This document shows positions 10,241-21,245 of a DNA stretch of 64,000 nt, piece by piece (within the stretch, counting starts at the first letter, position 1; each line of letters starts with the position of its first letter). The position numbers and the translations under genes are program-made. A model generated the notes under the pieces. It made no database searches. It was not told the DNA's origin and worked only from the letters and a program-made list of their open reading frames with translations. This DNA comes from Nematopogon swammerdamellus (taxonomy: Eukaryota > Arthropoda > Insecta > Lepidoptera > Adelidae), in contig OX336343.1 in the NCBI GenBank assembly GCA_946902875.1, positions 10,529,754 to 10,593,753 of the forward strand. The letters run 5' to 3'.

Positions 10241-11357
10241 CGCCAGGACCACGGGGCGAGTGCTGGCTGGTGGCAAGGAAGCCCCCATAGTCTTGATTTC
10301 ACAAGCATGCGACGGGAATAGCCTAGTAGTGGATGGACAAATCAGCGGCTATGAGCGTAAAATAACTTTGCATACCGGAGTATCGCGGACCATTGTTAAA
10401 TCGCAACTTCTAGGGAATTTTATTAGGAATCAACAGCAGCGGTACACTTACTACAAATTACAGTCTGCCACCGGACAGCACATACCTCTCCATGGAGAGG
10501 TAGGAGTAACATTAAAAATTGGGCGCAGAATTTATCATCACTCCGTTATCTTGGCAGACATAGTTGATGACTGTATTCTTGGACTGGACTTTATGAAACT
10601 TCATGACTGCAAAATCGATATAAAAAATGGAGTTCTCAAGCTGGGAAGTGAAGAAATATTTCTTCGAGGAGGAAGGCTATCAGAAGATGTATGCTGTTCG
10701 AGGCCGACCATATTGCAGGCACGATCTCAGACGCCAGTGAATTTACCGCATGCATCTGGCCAAGGCCCAACGGGATGTACACTTGTTGAAAACTTGGATA
10801 AGCATGCATGTGACTGTCAATGGATTACTGCACGAACTTTAGTAAAGAATCAGGATAAGGCATTCATACGCATCATCAATTTGAGCCGGGCCGATATTAA
10901 ACTCGAAACAGACACAGTGGTGGGAAAATGTGATGAAGTATCCTGGCTACCTAAGTGTGATGAGCCCATCACTGTGAGCGATAAGATAGGCAGAACCAAA
11001 GTGCTCTCGCTCTTGGAAGAAAGTAAAAAGGATCTTACCAAGATGGAGTTTCAGAGGGCAGTAGACCTGTTAACACAGTACTCGGACATCTTCGCGACCG
11101 ACGACGGGGACATTGGACGGACCAACATGGTGAAACATCAAATTAATACGGGGGACGCACTGCCTATCCGACAACGTCCACGTCGGGTGCCAGTGGCGAA
11201 AGAAGGCGAGGTTCAACAGATGATTGGGGACATGCGCAAGAACAAAGTAATTGAACCGGTCATCGAGCCCCTGGTGTTCGCCTGTAGTCCTCGTGAAGAA
11301 GAAGGATGGCAGTACCAGGTTCTGTGTAGACAATCGACGGCTGAACGACATTACTAA
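10241..11357 (+). pseudogene. pol: pol part 1: aspartic protease and start of RT
   Basis: The pol frame resumes directly after the LINE. The retropepsin region contains HTGVSRTIV where the family has D-[ST]-G-[AS]. The codon at 10371-10373 is CAT, so the catalytic aspartate is replaced by histidine. The flap and C-terminal part are visible as LADIVDDCILGLDF. RT begins with PIRQRPRRVP and then loses frame near 11255-11275, ending at TAA 11355-11357. The continuation of RT is found in the next frame from about 11258. Confidence 0.85.
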
Positions 11358-11759
11358 AAAGGACAGTACCCACTTCCGCGGATAGATGATACTTTGGATA
11401 CACTGAGCGGCATGAAGTGGTTTACAACGTTGGATTTTAAAAGCGGCTACTGGCAAGTGGAGCTTGATGCCAAAGATAAAGAGAAGACTGCGTTCTCAAC
11501 TGGCAGCGGGTTGTGGCAGTTCAATGTCATGCCGTTTGGCCTCTGCAATGCTCCTGCGACATTCGAGAGGTTAATGGATCGAGTACTCGCTGGATTGATT
11601 GGAGACGCATGCTTAGCGTACTTGGATGACATTATCATTGTTGGCAAGACTTTCGACGATCACGTGAGCAATTTAAAAAATGTACTATATAAAATCCGTG
11701 GAGCTAATCTAAAGCTAAGCTCTAAAGAATGTGATTTCTTTAAGCGCAAGGCCACGTGA
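11258..11759 (+). pseudogene. pol: pol part 2: reverse transcriptase palm, frameshifted
   Basis: From about 11258 to 11365 the correct RT residues ([20 protein letters not shown]) lie in a shifted frame. A second indel near 11365 returns to the first frame at [10 protein letters not shown]. The core then reads cleanly with FTTLDFKSGYWQ, FNVMPFGLCNAPATF and the active site YLDDIII. It ends at TGA 11757-11759, where roughly ten residues around the YLG motif appear deleted. Confidence 0.85.
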
Positions 11760-11772
11760 TATCCTAGGACGG

Positions 11773-12565
11773 TGTTCAGACAGACCCGCAGAAGATCGAA
11801 GCGGTACAGAAGTGGCCAATCCCTAAGGACAAAACGGAAGTACGCGCATTCCTCGGTTTATGCTCTTACTACCGACGATTTGTGAAGGGTTTTTCGGAAA
11901 TTGCTAAGCCCCTTCATCGGCTGACAGAAGAGAAACGACACTTTGAATGGAATGAAGACTGCCACCGATCCTTTGGAGAATTGAAGCAGTACCTATGTGA
12001 TTCACAAATCTTGGGATATCCCGAGACAGATGGAGTATTCATCGTCGACACCGATTCAAGTAACATGGGAATTGGAGGCGTGCTGTCACAACAACGAGGA
12101 GACAAGGAGGTAGTAATAGCTTACTTCAGCAAATCATTGTCGAAGCCGGAGCGAAACTACTGCGTCACCCGGCGTGAGCTTCTAGCGATGGTCAAAAGTC
12201 TGCAGCACTTTAGCAAATACTTAATCGGAAGGAGATTCCGTTTAAGGACGGATCATGCAGCATTAAAGTGGTTACTCCAGTTCAGAAACCCTGAGGGTCA
12301 GGTTGCACGTTGGCTCGAGCAACTGCAAGAATACCAGTTCGACATAGAGCATCGGAGCGGCAATTCCCACGGGAATGCAGACGCCCTATCTCGAAGACCA
12401 TGTCCGGAAGAATGTACACACTGCGCGAGACATGAGTCGAAAGAGTATGGAGCATGTTGCTCCGTAAAAGTAATCAGGACCGACAACATAAGCGAAGAAT
12501 GGGGTAATGCAGCCATGAAGAAGGCGCAGGAAGAAGACCGGGATTTCTTGCCCATCATTTATTGA
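11773..12565 (+). pseudogene. pol: pol part 3: RT connection and RNase H
   Basis: After the small deletion the frame resumes with the connection motif ([16 protein letters not shown]). It continues to a Ty3-type RNase H with [16 protein letters not shown] (first catalytic Asp), RRELLAMV (Glu), [13 protein letters not shown] (Asp) and [12 protein letters not shown] (last Asp/His region). The frame ends at TGA 12563-12565 before the integrase, at a place where intact elements read on. Confidence 0.88.
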
Positions 12566-13808
12566 AAAATGGCGTATGAAAACCAGCAACCAAAGAAGTA
12601 GCACCAAGAAGTGCAACGACGAAAAGTTATTGGGCACAATGGTGTAGCCTTCTACTCCATGACGGGCTACTCTACCGGAAATGGGAGACACCAAATGGGA
12701 GAGAGACTTATTTACAGTTGGTAATCCCGCGAACGAAGGTGAAGGACGTGTTGGCTTGCCTTCACGACGACCCTTTAGGAGGTCATTTGGGAGTTAAGAG
12801 AACCCTAATGAAGGTTCGGCAACGTTTTTACTGGATACATTGCCGTGAAGATGTGGAGGACTGGTGCCGCAAATGCACTGCTTGTGCATCAGTGAAGGGG
12901 CCGGAATCCCGTTGTAAGGGAGCCATGAACATGCATAATGTTGGTGTTCCCTGGGAGAGAATCGCAGTTGACATAGCTGGACCATTTCCAGTAACAGACA
13001 ACGGAAATAGATACTTCATGGTCGTTATGGATTATTTCACAAAGTGGCCTGAAATTTTTGCCATTCCGAATCAAGAAGCCACGACAGTTGCACAAAAATT
13101 GGTTCATGAGGTCTTCTGTCTCTTTGGAGTGCCGCTGGAGTTACACACTGACCAAGAGACTAACTTCGAAGCTGGAGTGTTCCTGGAAGCGTGACGCATC
13201 ATGGGAATCCACAAGACCAGGACAACTGCGTATCGACCGCAGTCGGACGGCATGGTGGAGAGGTTTAACCAGACGATAGAGAATCATTTAACCAAGCTGG
13301 TAGAGAAATCATCAGAGGGACTGGGATCAATACATTCCCTTGTTTCTGTTATCGTATAGGTCTGCCGTGCATGAGACCACAAATGAAACGCCAGCTTTGG
13401 CCAATTTTGGACGCGAGCTTCGCCTCCCAGCAGATCTCCTAACAGGAAATGTTCCAGACTCACCGAGGCCCATAACGGAGTACGTGGCTAATCTTCGCGA
13501 CAATCCACGCTCATATGAGGGAGGTCAGTCTACAAGCAGGAGAACGGATGAAGACGCGCTACGATTGGAAGGCTAACGACCACACTTTTGAAGAGGGTTT
13601 CCAAGTGTGGTTACATAATCCTGTACGTCGAAAAGGAAAATCTCCTAAACTACAGCCCAGATGGGATGGGCCATACACGGTGGTGAACCGTATCAATGAT
13701 GTCACTTACCGCATACAAAGGAATTCAAGGAGCAAACCCAAAATTGTGCATGTGGACCGACTGGCTCGGTACCATGGGTCAAATTACGTTCGGGACGAAC
13801 GTATCTGA
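12566..13808 (+). pseudogene. pol: pol part 4: integrase, three frames
   Basis: The zinc-binding HHCC module (HDDPLGGHLGVKR ... WCRKCTAC) begins about 12755, and the catalytic core follows with VDIAGPF (first Asp) and LHTDQETNF (second Asp). A TGA at 13192-13194 interrupts just before TAYRPQSDGMVERFNQT, which carries the region of the catalytic Glu. A frame change near 13316 moves to FLLSYRSAVHE...TP, and another near 13520 moves to the C-terminal domain (VWLHNPVRRKGKSPKLQ, WDGPYTVV, HVDRLARY). The frame ends at 13806-13808, 11 bp before the 3' LTR. Confidence 0.87.
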
Positions 13809-13819
13809 GCGGGGGACGA
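13807..13819 (+). promoter_or_regulatory. Polypurine tract
   Basis: The purine-rich GAGCGGGGGACGA directly abuts the 3' LTR start at 13820, the expected place for plus-strand priming. It is interrupted by two pyrimidines. Confidence 0.7.
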
Positions 13820-13983
13820 TGTCACGACCACCTAAAGTTTGATGTATGAAAAATAAGAAAGCTGTCAAAAAATGACAGGGAGTTTTGTTGTCAGATAAAA
13901 ATGCGATAGTAAAGTTTGAAAAGTAAAGAATAGAAAAGAGTTTGTGCTGTTTAATTTTCTCTCCGGCCCCAGTGCTCGTAACA
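13820..13983 (+). repeat. 3' LTR of Ty3/gypsy-like element
   Basis: This 164-bp LTR begins TGTCACGACC and ends CGTAACA, near-identical to the 5' LTR. It is followed by ATAT (13984-13987), the right copy of the target duplication. Confidence 0.92.
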
Positions 13984-13987
13984 ATAT

Positions 13988-14790
13988 TGTGGAGAAATCT
14001 TCAAACGTGAATACCGTAACGTAATAATTCAAGTTATCACGTAAGGTGATTGATTATAGTATTAGAAGAAAAACTATTTTTATCTGCTGAAAGATTTTCA
14101 AGACTAGGATTTAAAACTGACGAAAATATTTGATAAAAACCTAGAATAATATGAATTCAAAAATGTGTGATGTGTTAAATGAACCCGTAACCGACGAGCA
14201 TGCATGAAGAACATTATGGGAGTGGAAGAGGCGGCAGAGGTGTGTCAGGATCGTGGCACGTGGAGATCCGTTGTCTCTGCCTACCCCACCGGGAAACAGG
14301 CGTGACGCTATGTATGTATGTGTTAAATGAAACCGAATCAATAAATTTACTGGAAAAACATGCCAAGTGTTTCAAAAACGTATACGTTTTTGTGAGCACT
14401 TTATGCTTTAGAATAATTTCGTTAAACGTAATAACCTATATAACATAAAATATGGGTCCTTGTGTTCACAATGTTTATAAACAAACTATAACATAAATAA
14501 TGGGTTGACAAAGTGTCAAAAACGTGTTAGTAAGTATAATTGTTACGTTTTTGAGTATTCCGGAACCAATATTTTATTAGTTAAAATGTTTTAGATGGAC
14601 TTATTTTTATTAAGTAAAACCTGAAATAGAAAAGTTTACAATATCGCCTATAATGCCAAAAGATTATTGTTTTTTCCTTTATTTCATGTTATACTTAAGT
14701 TATCATCAGATACATTTTATTTGAATTGAAATTAAATGTTTTTTTGCTCTCCTGTAAAGTTGTGATTTTATAATTACTACGTTTTTTTTA
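13988..14790. other. Intergenic AT-rich DNA
   Basis: No gene or clear repeat was recognised. The two halves of one sentence-like repeat (AACGTATACGTTTTTG and AACGTGTTAGTAAGT ... ACGTTTTTGAG) suggest a weak internal duplication at 14370-14560. Confidence 0.4.
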
Positions 14791-14797
14791 TGGAGGC

Positions 14798-14910
14798 TTT
14801 TTTTTATGGTATCTGACACGGTTGGCTACATCACGTACAACATCCGTGATGTCAGCCCATAACACCGGGTGAACTTGGTGCCACGTCAGTGCTTCCCTTT
14901 GGTCATGCTA
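14798..14910 (-). mobile_element. SINE, 3' half, split by LINE-B
   Basis: On the minus strand this is the SINE tail (ending ...TGTCAGATACCATAAAAAAA). It contains GGCTACATCACGTACAACAT in plus orientation, as in all other copies. Its missing continuation (TGCCGGCTACACTGAACTGG) resumes at 21025, beyond LINE-B, so a single SINE was split by the LINE. Confidence 0.85.
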
Positions 14911-14918
14911 TAATAGTT

Positions 14919-17008
14919 ATAGTAATATTTTAATAGTAGGAGACTTTAATCTGTATTCTATGTCGCAAACTGTTCATCATAATTTTGAATGTTTTAAGTC
15001 GTTCTGTGGTCTCGTTCAGCACAATACGATTCGCAACGTACACGGCAGGATACTAGACCTAGTCCTGTCGAACTTGCCGGAGGAGAGCATCACGGTAGAG
15101 CTGGCGGAGGAGGAGCTGGTGAAGCAGGACCTGCACCACCCGCCACTCTACATCACCGTGTCGGTGTCGGCCGGTGCTACATTACATTCAGCTGATCACG
15201 ATACTGACGAACACGACTTAAAAGACACCGAGGAGTGGAATTTCTTTAGAACAGATTTTCCTAAATTACGTAGCCAACTCAGCGAGGTTGACTGGTCCAG
15301 CGTCTACAGTTCCTCCAATGTGGATGAATCCGTAGAGGCTTTGTATTCGAAAATATTTGAATGTATTAATGATTGCGTTCCTAAAAAGAAGCGAAAACAT
15401 TCAAACCAGCGTTTTATATATCCGCTTTGGTTCGATGCTGAATTAATTCGCAACATACGCAGCAAAGCCTACTTCCACAAGCGGCACAAGCAGCTCGGGC
15501 AACAAGGTGATCGTGAAAGTTGCGTTCTACAGTGCGGTTCAGGTCGAGGCAACTGTACGAGCAATATATCAAAGGAATCGAAGATAACATCAAAATAGAC
15601 TGCAAACAGTTTTGGAATTTCATCAGGGCAAGTAAGCGCAAAACTTCTCTTCCTGATGAAATAACGTATAATGGTAACAAGTACGTGGGGGGGGGGATAT
15701 CCCTAATGCCTTCGCCCAATACTTCGAGTCGGTGTATAACCACACTCCCCCGATACTGGATCCGATCATGGCGGGGGCAGGCGCCGCCGCCGACTCGCGG
15801 CGGGTGAGTATCGGGGAGGTGTCGTACGGCGACTTGAAGAAAGCATTCATGCAATTGAAGGCAAAAAACTCATTTGGACCGGACCGTTTACCACCTTCTG
15901 TACTAAAAATGTGCGGGGGATTTGTAGCGGAACCACTGCGGCATATTTTTAACTTATCACTCGATTCGCAAAAATATCCAGCAGTATGGAAGAACAGTCG
16001 CGTCGTTCCTATTCACAAGGGAGGCTCGAAGTCAGACGTCAGTAACTATAGACCCGTAGCGGTCCTCAACACTTTCGCGAAGGTCTTTGAAACTATACTT
16101 CAGACTCAAATATACAACCAAGTTAAATCACATCTTTCTGACGCACAGCACGGCTTTAGGCCGGAACGCTCCACCACTTCAAACCTGGTGTGTCTGAGTA
16201 CATACCTAATAGATAAAATAGACGCTAAACAACAAGTGGACGTAGCGTACTTTGATTTCAGAAAAGACTTTGATCGTGTCGACAATGATATTCTGCTGAG
16301 GAAGATGGCAGACTTCGGATTTACTCCAGGGTTGCTATCTTTCTTCGCGGAATATATGAAGGAAAGAACTCAATTCGTTCAATACCAATCCAGTCGATCA
16401 AACACCTATTATACACGATCAGGGGTCAGTCAGGGATCAAACCTAGGACCGTTAGAATTCCTTTTAATGATAAATGACCTTCCTTTAGTGGTGAGAATCG
16501 CTATGTGCTTGTTATTCGCGGATGACCTCAAGATCTTTTTGGAAATAAAGAACGAAGCAGACTGTGAAGCTCTCCAACGCGACATAAACTTTGTACATCA
16601 GTGGAGTCTTGCGAATCAACTGCATTTTAACACCGACAAATGCATGATCGTTAGCTTCACTAGGAAAAGTTGCCCGATCCAATATGCGTATAAACTAGGA
16701 GATATTCCACTTAAACGTGCCCAGCAAGTGAAGGACTTGGGTGTGTTATTCGACGACAAGCTAACATTTCACGATCACATGGGGCAAGTGTGCAATGTCG
16801 CGAGTAGAACACTGGGCGTAGTATTGCGACAGTCGAAAGATTTCAGTAATACTGCCTCAGTTAAGCTGCTGTATAATTCGTTTGTCCGAAGTAAGTTAGA
16901 AAGCAGTGCAATCATCTGGACCCCGCATGACTATATACTCATGCTGGAAAAGGTTCAAAAAAAGTACATCAGATCTTTGTATAAAAAACAGTTTAATTAT
17001 TACCCATA
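14919..17008 (+). pseudogene. LINE-B ORF2 N-terminal part: endonuclease end and reverse transcriptase
   Basis: The endonuclease remnant has GDFNL, ILDLVLSNLP and then a shifted frame near 15520-15560. A run of nine G at 15685-15693 marks a second frame change. From 15732 the RT is continuous: FGPDRLPPSVLKMC, NYRPVAVLNTFAKVFE, HGFRPERSTTSNL, YFDFRKDFDRVDND, GVSQGSNLGP and the catalytic LLFADDLKIF. The protein is cut at 17008 by the DNA transposon and continues at 20589. Confidence 0.88.
17006..17008. repeat. Target-site duplication ATA (left)
   Basis: ATA before the transposon end is repeated at 20589-20591. Removing one copy and the element rejoins the LINE-B reading frame without a gap. Confidence 0.7.
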
Positions 17009-18451
17009 TAGTACAAGATCCATTTCTGAAAAGCCTTCAAATAACGGTTTCCGTGGGACATAGCTCGGCCATACCGACAACTGGTATGTACGTGTTCGGG
17101 CTGTTCTCCTGAAAACCATAAGTGCGGTAGTCACTTTCTAAAATAGTGGAGGGGGTAGTTATGACGTCATAAAGATGGCGGCCGGGCCTGTCATTCTAGG
17201 CGGTATATCTCGATAGTTACTTGACCGATTTCCTTCATTAAGGTGTCAAAAAAAAGCTAATAGAATGAGGATTATTCGATCTCTTACAATAGTTTATGTT
17301 GAACTAATACGAAACTAAATATTTACAAAAAACTGACAATTCGAAAAAAAATATTTTTTAATTTTTTAAATAGATCGGTAACCATCAGGATTTTGGAAAT
17401 TTAGGTTATAATAAAGCGCATAGCTGTATTCAAGAGGATCATAGTGAACTTTAAATCATAACGATAGAGTAATAAACAACGGAGCTACAGTCATTTAAGT
17501 GAGCGTTGGTAGCGTCAAGCTCAGCGCGGTAACGTAAGTACCTACTGTTGACGACTCGGCCGACCGCAAATATACCAATACCGAAGATCACCATCCATCC
17601 ATCCATTGAGATTTTCATATAATTTTTTTGTTTCTGAATTAGGACATATCTTTAAATATGTTAAGATACCTAGGTATGTAAGTTTTGAGTACCTAAGGTA
17701 TGTAAAGACTTTCTGTACTAAATTTTATAATTTTTTTCGACAATTCTGTCTTTTTACCCGACGGCGACGTTAGGAGGAGTGTAATGTGTTAAGGTCTAAA
17801 GTGTGAATCTGTGTGTTTCTGTACATACATATATTACAGTTCGGAACTCTGCCCCAATTACTTCATAATGACTGGAAACGTGGCCATGTCTGTGCTATAC
17901 TACATTGGTCGCGGTCCGGTCCCGCTCGCCGCGCCGTCGCACTATTGGCCAAAGTGCCACTTTTCGGTCATAAATCTGTATCTTCTAAACTAGAATACCT
18001 TCCTTGACAATTTTTTTTATGGTATTACTTGAATAGTTAATCTTCAAAAAACAGTAACATTTGATTGCAAATAATATTTATTATTAATAAAAAAAAAATC
18101 CTAAAATATAAAATAATGTATTTCTAAACTATGAAAATAAGATAAAAAATGATTATGTTCATTTACCAATAAAGTATCAACTTTTATATAATATAATAAT
18201 AAAAACATTTTCGTACCTATAATTGTGATAAATAAAAAAATAAACATTAAATATTAAACGCATTAAATGCGCTTACAGGATAGCACCTGTTTTTTGCTTC
18301 CTGAATTTTATTATAAGAAGGGAAGACGATGGAGTACCTTTCCAATAAACAGCTTCACAAATATTTTTATTGCACTTTAGTCAGATCTAAAGACACTAAA
18401 GCTTCATCGTCGTTGAATTGAAAAAAATTTGCAGAATTTCCTTTGATAATT

Positions 18452-18772
18452 TCATTGCAGTTTTTCTTGTTTTATTGAGTTGCGTACGACACGTATTATT
18501 TTAACATTGGAGGCTTCATCTTTTTCGCCAATTGAATTCACTCCTTTAATGTACTCGTATGAATGATAGACGTTGTCCAAACCAGATTCCCCAAAAAGTT
18601 TCACAGCTTTACGATTTTGTATACTCTCTGATGAAATTGCGTAGTCCTTGCAAGGTCGATCGGACAAAATGTAATGCTCCTTTATATATTTTTTTGCACT
18701 TGAGATAATATGGTTCCATTTTTCAAGAATCACAGTGGATAGCTCACCTTTAGAATACTTAAAAGACGCCAT
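18452..18772 (-). CDS. Hypothetical 106-residue ORF inside the transposon
   Basis: I do not recognise this protein (MASFKYSKGELSTVILEKW...). It is Lys/Ser-rich and lacks a membrane segment or known motif. It lies in AT-rich DNA between the two inverted arms and has a GT donor-like sequence (AAAGGTGAGC) ten codons from its start. It could be an exon of a lost transposase or a chance frame. Confidence 0.25.
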   Translation of the reverse strand: MASFKYSKGELSTVILEKWNHIISSAKKYIKEHYILSDRPCKDYAISSESIQNRKAVKLFGESGLDNVYHSYEYIKGVNSIGEKDEASNVKIIRVVRNSIKQEKLQ

Positions 18773-19130
18773 ATAGTTTCAGAAACACTACACTGCACTC
18801 ATCTGGCACGAATATTCAGGCAGTACAGTGTGTAAATGTACCACCCCTCACAGAATGGCTTATATTCGTACGAAAAAAATGTGGCGTGTGTAATATCTCC
18901 TTACACTCTGTGGTTCAGAAATGGTGTGCAAAACATAAATAACACAAAACACACCTGGTGTAAGTACATATATAATCATATCATAGTTTTAACCGCAATT
19001 GTTTCCGTTACGAAGTAGCTATACCTACCGTGAGAATGCTGAGGTTGTAGTGTATTTTCTTTGCATAATTTATACATTCAGTCTCTTAAATCAGTACTCT
19101 TAAGTTAACTTTTCAAATAAAATCATTTAA

Positions 19131-19495
19131 AATCAGCCTGGGTAGCTCAGTGGTGCGGTCGGTGTTAAGACGAGACGGAAGTTACCTTTCTCCATACTCC
19201 ATACAAAATCGTCTTTCGGCATTTATGTTATCTCGCCCCCTAAACCTTATCCGATTATAAAAAAAAATTTATTAGGTAGGGCTTATCCCGTCCGAGTTGG
19301 TACCACCGCACTGAATGAAACGTCGGTCGAAACCGCTATGTAAATAGTTCGTGTTTTCCGTCCAGTTCAGTGTAGCCGACATGAAATGAAGGGAAGAATT
19401 GACATGGCACCTAGTTCACACGGTGTTATGGGCTGACATCACGGATGTTGTAGGAGGTGTAGCCAACCGTGTCAGTTTCCATAAAAAAATAATAA
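19131..19495 (+). mobile_element. SINE copy nested in the DNA transposon
   Basis: It begins with the tRNA-like box A (GGGTAGCTCAGTGGTGCGG) and ends TGTCAGTTTCCATAAAAAAAT. The 5S-like head segment is mostly replaced or deleted (GTTAAGACGAGACGG). The body motifs GTACCACCGCACTGAATGAA and GGGCTGACATCACGGATG match the other copies. Confidence 0.88.
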
Positions 19496-20591
19496 AATAA
19501 AATTTAAAAAAAATCATTCACGCGAACGCTCCGAGCGTGCGAACAGCGCGCATATTTTTTTAATTTTCGTGCCAATTTGCAGAGTTTTTCAGAAAGTTGT
19601 TTATTGATTCTAAATAAACAGTGTACTGGCTATATAAAACCATTATAATATTCACCCGGACAGACCCTGATACCATTTGAAAGCTTAGATGAAAATTGTA
19701 GTTTTAGATAAATTTCGCGTTTTCGTTAGTGCTTTAAATAAGGAATGATATCTTTAAAAAACCCAACACAGTTACCTAAAATGCTTTTCGAATATGTATG
19801 GGTTTCTATATGTTTACTTAAGTATTTTTGAGGAAAATATACATAAAATATATGCGCTCCCTTAATATTCGGATGTTTGCGCAAAGAATTTGTTCAACTT
19901 TCAAGCGTCATATAACTGAGGAAATTCAACTAAAATCTAAAATATGTACGTATTAAACAAGTACATTTCATGGCCTATCGAACCAACTCATTACCCCAGG
20001 TGGTATGTTGCCAAAACCATTTTTGTCAGTTGCTTGTATGGGGGCTGTCCATAGTGCGTCGCCGCGCGCCCGACCGCTACAGCCAGCTTGACGCTACCAA
20101 CGATCACTTAAATGACTGTAGCTCCGTTGTTTATATCTCAATCGTTATGATTTAAAGATCATTATAATCGTCTTGAATATAGCTATGCGTTTTATTATAA
20201 CCAAAATTTCCAAAATCCTGATGGTTACCGAGCTATTTTAAAAATAAAAAAAATATTTTTTCCGAAATGTCGGTTTTTTGTAAATATTTAGTTTCGTATT
20301 AGTTTAACATAAACTATAGTAAGAGATCGAATAATCCTCATTCTATTAGCTTTTTTTTGACACCTTAATGAAGGAAATCGGTCAAGTAACTATCGAGATA
20401 TACCGCCTAGAATGACAGGCCCGGCCGCCATCTTTATGACGTCATAACTATCCCCTCCACTATTTTAGAAAGTGACTACCGCACTTATGGTGTTCAGGAG
20501 AACAGCCCGAACACGTACATACCAGTAGTTGGTATGGCCGAGGTATGTCCCACGGAAATTACCTAAATTTCACTTGGATCCCGCACTAATA

Positions 20592-20943
20592 TTTGTACCC
20601 GACAAAATTTTTACTAGGCATGGTGGGCTACAATTCCATCGAATTCAGAAGGGACTTAGCCCTCATGTCCTACATTTTCCAAACATTAAATGGGAAAATC
20701 AGTAACCCGGTTTTCCTACAGTTGTTTAATTTATATGTTCCGAATAACTATCATAGGGCCAGGACACATGTTCTTCTCCAACCAGCTCCTGCAAGAACAA
20801 ATCTACAGATGTGTTCTCCTCTAAACCGAGCTATTCATATGCTGAACGAGCTAAATAAGGAGACAGAGTTTGATGTTTTTAATAATAGTCTAGGTACATA
20901 TAAGAGATTAGTTATAAGTTATCTTAATAAATTGCATGCATAA
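20592..20943 (+). pseudogene. LINE-B ORF2 C-terminal part
   Basis: After the DNA transposon the LINE-B frame resumes (YPTKFLLGMVGYNS, FRRDLALMSYIFQTLNGKI) and stops at TAA 20941-20943. These motifs are typical of the post-RT segment of CR1/Jockey-like ORF2 proteins. The 3' UTR of about 80 bp ends in the AAAT-repeat tail. Confidence 0.85.
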
Positions 20944-21024
20944 GTAAAATTAGGCTAGTAAACGAGTTAGGATATCCTGTAAGGTTTGCTAGTTAAGGGT
21001 CAAATAAATAAATAAATAAATAAA

Positions 21025-21245
21025 TGCCGGCTACACTGAACTGGACGGAAAACACAAACTATTTACATAGCCGTTTCGACCGACCTTTCATTCAGTGCGG
21101 TCATACCAACCCGGGCGGGTTAAACCCTACCACCTAGTAAAATAAGAAGGGAGTCATATCCCTTAGTCGCGCCTTTTACGACATACACGGAGAGAGATGC
21201 AGTGGTGCTATTCTTTTAAAGTACCGGCGGGCCCACACGGTACAT
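21025..21245 (-). mobile_element. SINE, 5' half, split by LINE-B
   Basis: This continues the SINE begun at 14798. In minus orientation it carries the head variant with CGACTAAGGGATATGACTCC and GCCGGTACTTTAAAAGAATA, the same head as the copy at 42826. The other head type (tRNA/5S-like) is absent here. Confidence 0.83.

Larger units (their letters stand above)
5903..13983 (+). mobile_element. Ty3/gypsy-like LTR retrotransposon, decayed, split by a LINE
   Basis: LTRs, primer-binding site, gag with a zinc knuckle, protease, RT, RNase H, integrase and polypurine tract occur in Ty3/gypsy order. A nested LINE-A (7243-10235) separates gag from pol. Without it the element would be about 5.1 kb. There is no env-like frame between integrase and the 3' LTR. 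The coding region carries at least three in-frame stops and at least six frame changes, so the copy is not autonomous even though its LTRs are only about 2.4% diverged. Confidence 0.92.
17009..20588. mobile_element. DNA transposon, 3.58 kb, with about 0.5-kb terminal inverted repeats
   Basis: The left arm (17009-17521) and right arm (20089-20588) are inverted copies. Outer ends are TAGTAC/TAGTGC followed by GATCCA, with strong identity from TTCCGTGGGACAT inward (for example ATGTACGTGTTCGGGCTGTT). A 3-bp ATA duplication flanks it. The interior holds a SINE (19131-19495) and no recognisable transposase, so it is probably non-autonomous. The 3-bp duplication is compatible with several cut-and-paste superfamilies and does not settle the class. 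Confidence 0.85.
14911..21024 (+). mobile_element. LINE family B (CR1/Jockey-like), split by a DNA transposon
   Basis: A 5'-truncated LINE starts inside the endonuclease domain (GDFNL at about 14940) and ends in a short-unit tail (AAATAAATAAAT). It is inserted in a SINE, with ATGC at both junctions. A 3.58-kb DNA transposon (17009-20588) interrupts its ORF2. The tandem-repeat tail rather than pure poly-A is a feature of CR1-like elements. It differs clearly from LINE-A in its RT motifs. Confidence 0.88.

Noticed and set aside
5899..13987. Endogenous retrovirus with envelope gene
   Set aside because: Integrase is followed within 11 bp by the 3' LTR, so there is no room for an envelope frame in this copy.
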